From positions 2,455,327 to 2,485,326 of the forward strand of contig OZ026554.1 of NCBI GenBank assembly GCA_964020155.1: 30,000 nt of DNA, written 5' to 3'. The notes under the pieces were generated by a model. The model made no database searches, was not told where the DNA came from, and saw only the letters and a program-made list of their open reading frames with translations. The translations under genes and the position numbers were made by a program. Of this stretch, positions 19,696-29,911 are shown piece after piece; within the stretch, counting starts at the first letter, position 1, and every line of letters starts with the position of its first letter. The stretch is from Chondrilla cf. caribensis (lineage: Eukaryota > Porifera > Demospongiae > Chondrillida > Chondrillidae).

Positions 19696-21003
19696 GATGT
19701 ATTTTGATCAGTATCAATTCACTGATGGGGATGCTACTATTATAGTTAAAATACATACTTGTTTGTGTCTACGTACAGGGTCCCTGATCGGTCGAAATTC
19801 AGAAAATGGATCAGTGGTGATCGGATGCTCACATGAACGTAAGTGTAGCAAATTATACATGCGTAATTTCTTAACAGGCTGTGTAGCTTGCATGATATTT
19901 AGTTGTAATCTCTCCATACCTATGACATGTCCAGACATATGAGTGGTGTAATGTACCTTTAACAGCTGCACCACTGTCTACTTCATTTGTATCAAAGGTG
20001 ACGGCCACTGCTATGTGGCAACGCTGGCTAATCTCAGTGACCAGGTCACTGATCACATGCCAATTAAGTGTCTAGGCCATCAAGTGTGGGCCAACTCAAC
20101 ATACGTCGAAACCATTTGGTGGCCAAGTGTTGCTGAATGGGATGGGTACCTCATTCAAGTGTTTCAGAACAAAAGTAAAGTGGAAGGATCATATTACATT
20201 TCCCTCAAAGGTGAATATATATTTTTAAAGTTATGTGAGTGTCATTATTTTCTAAATGTGTTAGCAGCTCTCAATAAAACCGTCTATAATTTCCAATTGT
20301 GCCACGCAAATACGTACATACATACATACATACATACATACATACATACATGTAGTAAATAAATCCCTCCTTGGGTTGGTACATGGGAAATTGTACTCAT
20401 TGCAAAGACTAATTGACCGATTGCAAAGAGGGATTTATCTATTATGTATCCTGCCAACTCAGAACTAATTACATTTTGTCAAGAAGTGTATCAAATTAAT
20501 CAGGATTTGTCGAAAAGTGTATCAACTTCATCCGCTCTGAGCTAGTACATGGGAAATGTACTTAAGTCGGTTCCTTTGATGCTACCTTCAACCAGGATAC
20601 ATACATATATACACACATACATACATACATATGTACAGACATACATACATATGTAAGGATTAGCAATTAATGTGCTACGTATGTACACTAGTTTACGTAT
20701 ATCACTGTTGACACACATTTATCACATGTAGAGTTGAAAAAAGGGCTTCTGGTTACCACAATGAAACCAACGCCACCATACACATCAACAACACCAATAC
20801 CAACACCGGATACCACAACAGGAAACATTCTACCACCAAACACCTCAACGGGGCTAACGCTAGGACCGGATTCCTCAATTGGGCCAACATCAGTTGATAA
20901 TGCTGTTCCGGCCCTTGTATCTACTGTCCTACTGCTGTTATCAACCACAATAGCTGTGGTCATCATTGGCATAGTGCTGGCCATCAGAAAGTACAAAAGT
21001 TAA
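19151..21003 (+). CDS. Type I membrane receptor with beta-sandwich ectodomain and Thr/Pro stalk
   Basis: Four exons with GT-AG borders and phase-1 junctions (19151-19208, 19779-19838, 19998-20210, 20732-21003) give a 200-residue protein without stops. Exon 1 is a signal peptide (MKPMTRQIVLFIILIGYVEG). Exons 2 and 3 encode about 91 residues with three cysteines (VVIGCSH, GHCYVA, IKCLGH), an NST site and ETIWWPSVAEWDGYLIQVF. The last pattern recalls the W...GYxV core of fibronectin III or an Ig-like sandwich, but the assignment is uncertain. Exon 4 encodes a mucin-like stalk rich in Thr/Pro (PPYTSTTPIPTPDTTTG), one transmembrane helix (VPALVSTVLLLLSTTIAVVI) and a five-residue tail RKYKS. The tiny tail suggests signalling through a partner. 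It shares exon phases and architecture with the flanking receptor copies, so this is a cluster. Confidence 0.7.
19534..19691. repeat. (GT)n microsatellite in intron 1
   Basis: About 158 bp of GT with one interruption (GCGTTGCGCGCG at about 19625-19636). It lies between exons 1 and 2 of the receptor at 19151-21003 and could vary in length between individuals. Confidence 0.97.
20315..20352. repeat. (CATA)n tetranucleotide repeat
   Basis: CATA units in the last intron of the receptor gene; a second, imperfect CATA-rich tract lies at about 20600-20655. Confidence 0.95.
20443..20603. mobile_element. MITE-like element, relative of 675-808
   Basis: Ends TATGTATCCTG and CAGGATACATA are inverted repeats. 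The reverse complement shares GTAGCATCAAAGGAAC-type sequence with 675-808. It also contains a duplicated AAGTGTATCAA motif (about 20486 and 20516). It lies in the last intron of the receptor gene. Confidence 0.6.
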
Positions 21004-21033
21004 AGGTACGTATGTACGTACATTATAATTTGT

Positions 21034-21060
21034 ACACATCCACAAGTTTCGTGGATGTGT
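21034..21060 (+). other. Perfect 10-bp hairpin just after the receptor stop codon
   Basis: ACACATCCAC, a 7-nt loop, then GTGGATGTGT followed by TTCTTTTG, starting 31 nt after the stop at 21003. It would lie in the 3' UTR. It could be an RNA-stability or processing structure; no claim of function is made. Confidence 0.6.
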
Positions 21061-21899
21061 TTCTTTTGTTCTCACTCCTTGGCCTCGGCTCATACACCCT
21101 CTGTTGTGCACGATATCAGATATATTGCCCACTTAAGCTGGATCATTACATATACATGTTACACTTAAGTACATACAATGACATGTATACATGCAGTGTG
21201 TATGCTGCCAACTACATTGATTGTCATGGTAGAATATTATCATACTTGTGTATGCTATATATTATCTCAAGGTTCTCATCTTGGAAGGAAAACACAGGAG
21301 ATGTATAATCAGAAACTGTCTGAAGAAACCACTTGCTCACATAATATTATAATTACTGAGTCATAAAGACATTCACACACTACAATGATACTTTAGCAAT
21401 TTTTGTGATCATTAATACTAATAATCTATACAAAAAGGACTGAATTAATTTACTGATATCATTCCATATCATAAATATATCAAAGTGTACACCCTACACA
21501 CCATCTATCCAACAGTGTCACTAATAGCACACTAGTGTACTACCATCAGGGATTTCTCACAAGACGATAATCAGACCACACACAACTACGTGTATTATTA
21601 CTTCAAGGTGTAGGGGTCAACCTGGCTAGTGCATATCTACCATTATTAATTGTATTCATTGGACCTCAGATTATCTGTAATAGGTAGGGCGGGGCATGGT
21701 TCCCTGGAGGTCAGCTGTGTGTAAAATGCACTCATATATAATATTATACGCAAGCATGGTATATATAGCGGTATTATATATACATATAGTATGCATAGTA
21801 CACATAATATTATGATAGTACATGAACTGATAGTGTATACAAATATAGCCCAAATTATCATCACCACATGATAATCCGCTCTTGAGAAGTATAAGGATT

Positions 21900-24298
21900 A
21901 TGCTCGCGGCTAAAGTGGTACTGGCTTATGTACTTGTGGCCTTTCAAGGCTGTCAAACTACAGGTTAGCACCATGTGCACAGTAAATACATAATTAATGG
22001 GGATAACGTGAACCATGTGTAGACTAATATCCTACAGAGCAGTACTAGTACTAGTGGTATGGCATATGAGATAAGTAATAGAAATTTCTTCCTTAATACG
22101 TACATACTATACCCATGTACTTGAATGGATTTTTAAAGTATGTAATATTAACTATTCACATGGATCGCCAGTGTACTTAATGCTTATTGTACATTCAGGA
22201 GTCTCCATACTACAATAATTATAATAATATTATAGTGGGAAGTATTGATGGAAATTATTCTGGCAAATTTCTGGGAAATTGTAATGATGGCTTTATGTTG
22301 GCAATTCAACGGTTGCTATATTCACATCCTTCATCATCCCACTAACAACATCACTGACATGTATGAAGTAAAAAGTGAGATAACGTTCGACAGTTGCGTA
22401 CAAGGCTAGTCAATTTCCTGAATGAATATTGGTTGCCAATTATCATCATAGAACAGTTGTGTACAATTTTGGCAGATATATTATGCTGTTAGTTTAGTTG
22501 TAGGTTAGCTTTTCAAATCACCAGCTTATTAACTACAAATATAAATTCCCTGCCAGTATTTCAACTATGCAATATTACTGTCCATGCACCATACAAGCTA
22601 TGACACCATTTCATTGACAAACTCTTGAGGAAGGCCATATGTAGAATACAAAATTCAATACTGTACATAGTGAATATGTACAGTGAATTCTCGTTAATCC
22701 GCCACTGCTTTATCTGCCAAACTATTAATCTGCCACAATTTCCCAGTACCAATATAATGTACAAGTACCAATGAATATCCAGTTAATCCACCATATTCTT
22801 TGAAAACGAATTGTGGTGGATTAACGAGCATTCACTGTATACGGAAAGGTTGGAGCACTTGAGTCTATAGGATTATGAAGATTATAAGGTACGTGCACAC
22901 AATATGTGGACTCAATACATTTCAGATGAAAGTGAGGTAGGCTTTTGAATACAATGCAAAAGTGAAAGAGTTTCTTTTGGTAGACACAAAAACAGCCGTG
23001 CATGATAATATACACATATATAGTTAATATTTATTATATGATATTCATAAGTATAAAATTTAAAGCATTGATTTTCTCACATTACGTTTTATGATGCAAG
23101 TAGTAGAGCTCACATCAAACGTAATTTAACAAAGTTGAATGTAGTTAATGACGTCTTCCACCACGGCACTCTGCCTGCCAACTTCCTGTCTGTCATGACA
23201 CCACCGACAGGAAGTTGGAAAATAGGCGCACTATCACCCAGAAGCTCATAGACTCCTTCCGTGAACCTCAGTCGCTACCGGTCATTCCAATTGACTTTTT
23301 TTTCTCTGCCGTCGGGCGTAATAAGGGGTGTGTGGGCCCTATCTCCCAGGTGCAGACCGCTCTCCAAGCCATAATACGTTGTACGGGAATTCTGTGAAGG
23401 CATTTCCGGAACATAGGCGTGGGAATTGTCTCTCAGATAAGGTCCAGTGTCTGTGGAAGCACTGGCGTGTGGGGCTTTAATTGTGGTGGATTAAAAGGTT
23501 TGACAGATAAAGCAGTGGTGGATAAACGAGAATTCACTGTATCTGTATTAATGTACACGGTCCAAAATTTGGCACTATTTCAGCAATAGAAAACATGCCA
23601 GCCAACCTGGACGTTGCTCATAATAGTAGTCTGTTTGTTTTGATGTTTGACGTCTCCGCATCTCCAAATCTTACACTGAAGTCAGATCATCACACACCAG
23701 TACAATACTTTACAATAAACGATTATGGAGTTGTCAGACTTAGAAAGTCCACATAGGTATAATATTATGTATATATTATATGATTGTATGACATAATATA
23801 TATATGACAATGTCCCTAATCTGAAAATAAATGATTCTCTTATTTAGAACCATTTAATGACACATTCCTAGTAACCATGGAAATTCTTGGTGGAGGGACC
23901 ACAAGAATTGTTTGTGTGAATTCAACCTTCACTATCATTTGTAGACACAGCAGTACAACTACAGATCCAGCATGGCTGACAAGCAGGCTACCCAGATCTG
24001 TTCTGAATTACCGAAATGACCTCTGTGTTATGGTTCTGCGTACAAAATTTGCACATTCATTACAAGTTGGACCAGTACCACTTGATAATGAGTGGAACGG
24101 GTCTAGTTTCACTTGCTACTACAGAAGGGGGTTAATACAATACTACAGTAATCCAGTGACTCTCTACATTTCAGGTATGTGTATAGAATTTAATATGTTT
24201 GCACATGCATAAAAAGATGTAGATACATTCATACATGTTACAAACATAGTGGGGTGTACACACCCACACCCACACACCCACACCCACACACACACATG

Positions 24299-24329
<31 letters not shown>

Positions 24330-24779
24330 ACACATGCACACACACACACCCATACACATACGTACATGTACACATGCACCCTACAACACATGCATGAATG
24401 TATAGTTTTCATGTAATTGCAAAACATTTCATGAAGTGTGCATATTTACCGTACACTCCTACTGGATGATGTAGCAGATTGTAGTGTGACCATCCTGATG
24501 AGTACAGCAATAATGAACAAGAGAAACTCAGTGGAAGTCACCAGTGCCGGTAAGGATTTTAAAGCTATAATCTTGAGCAAACACCAACTTCCTTGAGGAT
24601 GGATCACTAACAATTGAACATCCAAGGTAAGTTGTTGTTTCAAACAGGTAAGTTAGTTTGATGAGATTAGTATATGACACAATTTGAAACATGCCATACA
24701 ATACTTATGTATTGCATTTACTTACAACACAGGTGATAAAAACTTGATACCAATTTTAGTGCCAGTGTCAATCATATAA
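21900..24779 (+). CDS. Ig-like receptor, copy 2, truncated within the transmembrane segment
   Basis: Exons 21900-21963, 23848-24174, 24478-24549 and 24733-24779 correspond to those of copy 1, with the same phase-1 borders. The signal peptide and the 109-residue Ig domain are intact (Cys, Trp and Cys spacing as in copy 1, with Tyr changed to Cys in NDLCVMV). In the last exon copy 2 carries five extra bases (CCAGTGTCAATCATATAAGC against CCAGTGATCATAAGC), giving TAA at 24777-24779 after ILVPVSII. The predicted product is 169 residues and loses most of the membrane helix, the basic patch and the AYLEL tail. The lost tail is still recognisable downstream to about 24967 in another frame. It may be secreted, unstable or a young pseudogene. 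Confidence 0.65.
22681..22837. mobile_element. pogo/Tigger-like MITE, copy 2
   Basis: Same element as at 3048-3228, TA-flanked, with ends CAGTGAATTCTCGTTAATCC and TTAACGAGCATTCACTG. It is 24 bp shorter internally, missing one CCACCAAACTTGTTAAT unit. Its right end fits the left terminus better than in copy 1, so copy 1's AGGAGCATTTACTG end has mutated. Confidence 0.75.
23584..23756 (+). CDS. Candidate extra exon, present only in copy 2
   Basis: After an acceptor CTATTTCAG the phase-1 frame reads AIENMPANLDVAHNSSLFVL, then DVSASPNLTLKSDHH and QYFTINDYGVVRLRKS, and closes with TAG directly before GTATAAT (a donor-like sequence). Exon 1 would join it in frame. The alternation of hydrophobic and polar residues and the NSS and NLT sites look like an extracellular beta-domain. 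The TAG would end translation unless a weak internal donor (GGAG|TTGTC has no GT at the right phase; GTTGTC is poor) is used. Copy 1 has unrelated sequence here. Confidence 0.35.
24257..24360. repeat. (CA)n/(CACACC)n microsatellite in receptor intron
   Basis: Imperfect CA repeat with CCCACA units; equivalent of 4691-4785 in copy 1. Confidence 0.95.
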
Positions 24780-25353
24780 GCACTACAGCACTGATCACCA
24801 TGATCACATGCACAGTACTCATTGGAAGCTGTACTGCATTAGCACACAAGAGAAAGAAAAGAAAGGAATTGGAGAAGAAGGAACAGGATATTAGGGAGAT
24901 TGAAAATATAGCAATGCAAACTAGTCCTGCATACCTTGAACTGGAGACCATTACAAGAAATCTATGATAAAAAGAGAGCAAAGACAAGCGTAATATTATA
25001 ATAGCATTTTCTCAAAAATGCCTATTAGCTACCATCTTGTCACATGGTACAATGTATGTATTGTAAAATGTAATAGTACGCGAAATGTTTATGGTTTGTC
25101 AACGTCATACAGATAGCTTCCCGCCTCAACACACGAAAATGGCGGGAAATGAGAACAGACCCTTGCTCGCGGGTCAAAATCCCATTGAAAAGTAATGAGG
25201 CGAGCATAGGTTTAAGCCACGAGTTAGCTACTACTATAGCTTATACTACGTAAAATACTAGTGTCAACGGTTGGTAAAATCGTAAATAAAGCACGATCCA
25301 CTAGTCTTTTTGTATTATCACTCGAAGCTGACGGTTGCGTCAGTATCTTTGAT

Positions 25354-25452
25354 GGCAAACTAAAGCATTCGAATACGGATTGCTCACAAGAGTAAGGCTA
25401 CTTACCACCGCGGTTTTCGAGCAAATTGGATCAAAATGAGAATTAGGGAGCG
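25354..25452. other. Inverted counterpart of 6154-6251
   Basis: Begins GGCAAACTAAAGCATTCGAA and ends AGAATTAGGGAGCG, the reverse complement of the copy 1 segment with about 15% differences. Flanking homology (GAAGCTGACGGTTG on the left, CAGCCACGCCCA on the right) is collinear. Confidence 0.8.
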
Positions 25453-25711
25453 TTGAAATCTTACTGAAGATGCTGCCATTTTCAGCCACGCCCATAAAGG
25501 TGAGGGACCTCTTCGATTACATCACGTGCCGGTCGCGAATACGTCCGTAGGGCGGGTAATTCAGCTAGTGCTTTTAACGCAGACGATCAAAACGGTCAGA
25601 GAAACCTAAAAAGTATTACACCTTATGCAATAAAATTACACGCGAGAATAAAGTTATGAGACAGTACTAATTAGTAAGAGTAGCTAATAACCTCATCGAT
25701 TTAATGGTAAA

Positions 25712-25834
25712 ATGCTTTCTTTCATTCCGCTGATATTCGTTTATGTGACGACCGTGAATGTAGTCGTTTGTGAACGCCTACAATTCTCCTCTCTCTCTCT
25801 AATGCATACTAGATGCTGTAGTGAAATATTATAG
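25712..25834 (+). pseudogene. 5' fragment of the hydrolase-like gene (unit 1)
   Basis: The ATG opens MLSFIPLIFVYVTTVNVVVC, the same signal peptide as the two larger units, followed by ERLQFSS. Homology stops at a CTCTCTCTCT tract (about 25790). The frame runs on into unrelated sequence to TAG at 25832-25834. This is a truncated tandem copy, lying exactly at the border of the segmental duplication. Confidence 0.8.
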
Positions 25835-26137
25835 TACACATATTCCACTATATTATCACACCAGGTCTTATTCTTAATAATAAACCTGTGCAAAGTGAGG
25901 GCTGGGATTGTATAAGACCATTTTAATCATTGAGAGGAAAACTGTAGCTAATAGCTACTACTTGCTATACGGATTTCTTTCAGAACAAGCTAGGCATGAG
26001 TCAAGAGAACTATGTGAAACAACTTTTAATTCAAGAAGAGATATGGCAATCGATGGGTCGTGAGTCTTGTAAACTTGAGCAATTGAGAAATCCGAGTTTG
26101 GTTTTGGTTTGGGCATGGGGAAGGTATCGATATTAAA

Positions 26138-26174
26138 TCACGTGAACATACAGGCAGATTGAACAATCACGTGA
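26138..26174. promoter_or_regulatory. Two TCACGTGA palindromes upstream of hydrolase unit 2
   Basis: TCACGTGA occurs at 26138-26145 and 26167-26174, the second ending 38 nt before the ATG at 26213. It is the E-box core of the CLEAR/USF/MiT-TFE type. One copy also precedes unit 3 (27916-27923), and TCACGTG precedes unit 1 (25522-25528). Confidence 0.5.
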
Positions 26175-26212
26175 TTGACCAAGGGCGTTAACCTCATCGA
26201 TTATATGGCAAA

Positions 26213-27255
26213 ATGCTTTCTTTCATTCCGCTGATATTCGATTATTTGACGACTGTGAATGTAGTCGTTAGTGAACGCCCACAATTCTCCTGGGATACAT
26301 TGCCAGTTTTCTTCCATTCCTCCAACGCCAGCGGTCTGTACAATGAAAACTCGCTGAAGACTATCGCCAAGTATTGGTGACTATTGAAAAATGGCAGAGC
26401 TTCGATGTAAACACTACTGATGACGAAGATGCAATGGTGGCCGTCATGAAAGCAGTGAAATCCATCAATCCCAAGACGGCAACGTATTTCTACATGAATT
26501 CATTTAAAGACCGTCCTAAAATGACCCGAATGGCCCGACAACTCTCCGAGCATCCTAGCTGCTATTTAACAGATAAAAAGGGAGTTTGAGTTAAAAACGG
26601 TCAAGGATATTATGCTTTTGATCTTTCCAACCCTGAAGTTCGTAACTGGTGGAAGACGACCTGCCTCAATGCCACAAAGTACGCTAATGGGGACGGTTGT
26701 TTCTGCGATTCCTCCCAGCACACTGACGGTCAAGGATTCAAACCACCTCTTTCTCCTCAGAAAGAGAAAGCTTTTGGCGAAGGACTCCTTAATCTAACAC
26801 GGGACGTTCAAGCTGCTCTTGGTGACGATAAACAGTTGATAGGAAAAGTTCCAAACCAACCTTTTGTTAAAGCAGTTCAGATTGAGTTCTTTGTCCCAAA
26901 CAACAAGTCCAGTAATGAATTACTGGGTGGTGCTGGTTCTGGTCAAGTTATCCAAGCTCATAAGGGTCTTTCCATGAAGCCTTCTGGTTGTTCAGGTGAC
27001 CTGACTGACGTCATTGCAGCTTTTCTCATTGCTGCCAGTGAAAACTGTTACTTTGGATGTGGTAATTGGAATACCCGTGGCAATGACACTGATCCTCTCA
27101 CTTGGAGGAAGGAATACGATATGCCCTTGGGAGAACCACTTGGTCCTGCAACTTACCAGAAAGGCATTTGGATGCGTCAATTCAAACGAGGTACTAAGGT
27201 GACTTTTGATACGTCCACTAACAAAGGTAACATTCAATGGGGAAAGAACAATTGA
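26213..27255 (+). pseudogene. Secreted glycoside-hydrolase-like protein, unit 2 (early frameshift and nonsense)
   Basis: The signal peptide MLSFIPLIFDYLTTVNVVVS leads into FSWDTLPVFFHSSNASGLYN. A 4-nt deletion relative to unit 3 (after AAGTATT near 26376) gives TGA at 26378-26380. The rest continues in the next frame, with a single TGA at 26587-26589 where unit 3 has CGA (Arg). After that the frame is open to 27255, through AFDLSNPEVRNWW, DGCFCDSSQHTDG, CYFGCGNWNTRGND and a C-terminal GTKVTFDTSTNKGNIQWG. The FDLSNPEVRxWW and DGxFxD pattern and the closing V-x-F-D...I-x-W-G resemble TIM-barrel glycosidase-like proteins. The family and catalytic acids are not assigned. It is intronless; full family length would be about 345 residues. 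Confidence 0.65.
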
Positions 27256-27349
27256 CGAGTGTCACTGACTATACCTTGAGTGACAACTCTTACTTGTTTT
27301 GTTGGGTGATATCCCTATTACTCAAGCTAGGTTTATTGTATTGCATCAT

Positions 27350-27910
27350 GTTAATGAATTCAATTTATTTTGGATCCCTTGTCAATGTATAGATCATCTT
27401 ATTCCACACCTGTAGTTTGCAGTATCTATCCTTTTTCTATGTTGTGCTCCAACTTTGTATTTGCACAGTCTTGGCATTGCCAATTGTAAAGTAGGAATCC
27501 AAAGTTTGTGTCAGAGCTGAAGAGGAACAGATGCAATATGATATGATATGGAATGAGATCACCGAACTCATGCACATGCACCTCCATGGACAAGTAAAAT
27601 AAGGTCACACAACTGGTGTAGAACACACCAATGGACAGTTTAAAACTAACAGGGACTTTCCACAGAGAATTTGTACTCTGTTATTCTGCAAATACAGAAT
27701 ACACAGCCTCAAGTCTCAAAGCCCCTAACTGCTACATGTACAGTTCTTTTGTAGAGGATATGCACTGACCACCAGGCTGGGGACCCACACTTTGTTTATA
27801 CTGTAAGTTGACTCGAACTATACCCAACCTGGAGCCTGGAGATGCTGTCACCCGAGCACAACCATATGGCACAACGTCACCGTGGCCTATCTGACCAGGG
27901 GGCGTCAAAT
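27350..27910. other. Spacer between hydrolase units
   Basis: Homology between units ends near 27350 (after GTTTATTGTA). The spacer has no coding frame of note. It does not occur after unit 3, so the array is not a simple perfect tandem. Confidence 0.5.
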
Positions 27911-27915
27911 GTGAT

Positions 27916-27923
27916 TCACGTGA
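27916..27923. promoter_or_regulatory. TCACGTGA palindrome upstream of hydrolase unit 3
   Basis: Located 50 nt before the ATG at 27974, in the part of the upstream region that aligns with unit 2. Conservation of the palindrome while surrounding bases differ suggests a real transcription-factor site (CLEAR/USF-like E-box). Confidence 0.45.
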
Positions 27924-27973
27924 TCATGCATGATTGCTCGAGGGCGTTAATCTCGTTGCTAATTCAAGGCAAA

Positions 27974-29018
27974 ATGCCTTCTTTCATTCCGCTAATGTTG
28001 GTGTATTTGACTACTGTGAATGTAGTCGTTTGTGAACGCCCACAATTCTCCTGGGATACATTGCCAGTTTTCTTCCATTCCTCCAACGCCAGCGGTCTGT
28101 ACAATGAAAACTCGCTGAAGACTATCGCCAAGTATTCCATGGTGACTATTGAAAAATGGCAAAGCTTCGATGTAAACACTACTGATGACGAAGATGCAAT
28201 GGTAGCCGTCATGAAAGCAGTGAAATCCATCAATCCCAAGACAGCAACGTATTTCTACATGAATTCATTTAAAGATCGTCCTGAAATGACCCGAATGGCC
28301 CGACAACTCTCCGAGCATCCTAGCTGGTATTTAACAGACGAAAAGGGAGTTCGAGTTAAAAACGGTCAAGGATATTATGCTTTTGATCTTTCCAACCCTG
28401 AAGTTCGTAACTGGTGGAAGACGACCTGCCTCAATGCCACAAAGTACGCTAATGGGGACGGATGTTTCTGCGATTCCTCCCAGCACACTGACGGTCAAGG
28501 ATTTAAGCCACCTCTGTCTCCTCAGAAAGAGAAATCTTTTGGTGATTCAAGGACTCCTTAATCTAACACGGGACGTTCAAGCTGCTCTTGGTGACGATAA
28601 ACTGTTGATAGGAAAAGTTCCAAACCAACCTTTTGTTAAAGCAGTTCAGATTGAGGTCTTTGTCCCCAACAACAGGTCCATCACTGAATTGCTGAGTGGT
28701 GCTGGATCTGGTCAAGTTATTCAAGCTCATAAGGCTGGGAAGCCTTCTGGGTGTTCAGGTGACCTCACTGACGTCATTGCAGCTTTTCTTATTGCTGCCA
28801 GTGAAAACTGTTACTTTGGATGTGGTAATTGGAATACCCGTGGCAATGACACTGATCCTCTCACTTGGAGGAAGGAATACGATATGCCCTTGGGAGAACC
28901 ACTGGGTCCGGCAACTTACCAGAAAGGCATTTGGATGCGTCAATTCAAACGAGGTACTAAGGTGACTTTTGATACGTCCACTAACAAAGGTAACATTCAA
29001 TGGGGAAAGAACAATTGA
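27974..29018 (+). pseudogene. Secreted glycoside-hydrolase-like protein, unit 3 (mid-gene frameshift)
   Basis: Best-preserved copy. The ATG at 27974 opens a signal peptide (MPSFIPLMLVYLTTVNVVVC). The frame is intact for 195 codons through HSSNASGLYN, YFYMNSFKDRPEMTRMA, SWYLTDEKG, AFDLSNPEVRNWW and DGCFCDSSQHTDG. Four extra bases relative to unit 2 near 28543-28550 (TTTGGTGATTCAAGGACTCC against TTTGGCGAAGGACTCC) cause a stop at 28559-28561. The remainder is open in the next frame to 29018, ending GNIQWGKNN, about 95% identical to unit 2. The start was chosen over in-frame upstream alternatives because it begins the signal peptide shared by all units. A secreted or lysosomal carbohydrate-active enzyme is the likely ancestor. 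The frameshift could be an assembly error, in which case this would be a working intronless gene. Confidence 0.65.
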
Positions 29019-29131
29019 CGAGTGTCACTGACTATACCCGGAGTGACAACTCTCAAGTGTACATTGACTTGTTTTGTTGGATGGTATCCCTATTTTCCTA
29101 TCTAGGTTTATTGTATAATACATTATGTTGA

Positions 29132-29850
29132 GGTGAGTGCCAATGTCTTGTCCTGTTCAACAGTATACGTATACATACATGTCATGCAGATTGTAGGTTA
29201 GTGTAGAATGATATCCCAAATTGAATATTGTGAATACTACAATTATTGAATGGTGGACAAGAAAATAATCCCTATTTTCTATATTTATAAATAAGAAAAA
29301 TTAGTATTAATTGCATGACGTTTAATATAACAATTCAATTTTATGCTATATATATACAATACAGCTACTGTATGTACTTATGTGACCAGTAGGTAGACAG
29401 GCAAACAGGTACATCTACAGAATCTTTGAATGACTGATGTGAGATGCATCATTTACATGCAATACAACATAAGGTATTAAAATAATTACCATCATTAACT
29501 ACGAAAATGTTCAGTTCAAGGTTTCACAGGAATCAAGCCAGGCTATATGAAATAAACAAAAAATACATCAGATAACACTTGGACTTTATTATTGACTGGA
29601 AAGAAAGTAACAAATGGAACTGAATACACAACAAACTGTTGCATGCATTTGAAACAAACATGCACAACTATCAACATGCATACAAGCACACCCACCCATG
29701 CACACACATGCACAGTGGGGAAGGTTTATTGCACAATAAGCCTGTGCAAGGCCTAAGGTTGACAAATTGTATCACTGGAATTACGCCGAACCAGCTTCTG
29801 GTCTGACCATGCATGCACACACCCACATGCACAAACACAGCCACACAAAC
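29132..29850. other. AT-rich downstream region without a supported gene
   Basis: Follows the end of homology with unit 2 (about 29131). Only short, repeat-influenced frames are present. Confidence 0.5.
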
Positions 29851-29852
29851 AT

Positions 29853-29853
<1 letters not shown>

Positions 29854-29908
<55 letters not shown>
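29854..29908. repeat. (CA)n microsatellite
   Basis: Uninterrupted CA repeat near the window end; His/Thr and Cys/Val frames on either strand across it are artefacts. Confidence 0.97.

Positions 29909-29911
<3 letters not shown>

Larger units (their letters stand above)
21443..25690. repeat. Segmental duplication, copy 2
   Basis: Near-identical to copy 1 from AATTAATTTACTG through the promoter, signal-peptide exon, Ig exon and tail exon, then more diverged to about 25690. There the sequence switches into the 5' end of the hydrolase gene. The Ig exon has the same length (327 nt) and only a few substitutions, which suggests recent duplication or conversion of this part. Confidence 0.9.

Noticed and set aside
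19535..19942. 135-codon frame with poly(Cys-Val)
   Set aside because: Translation of the GT repeat running into exon 2 and intron; the splice model explains the real coding part.
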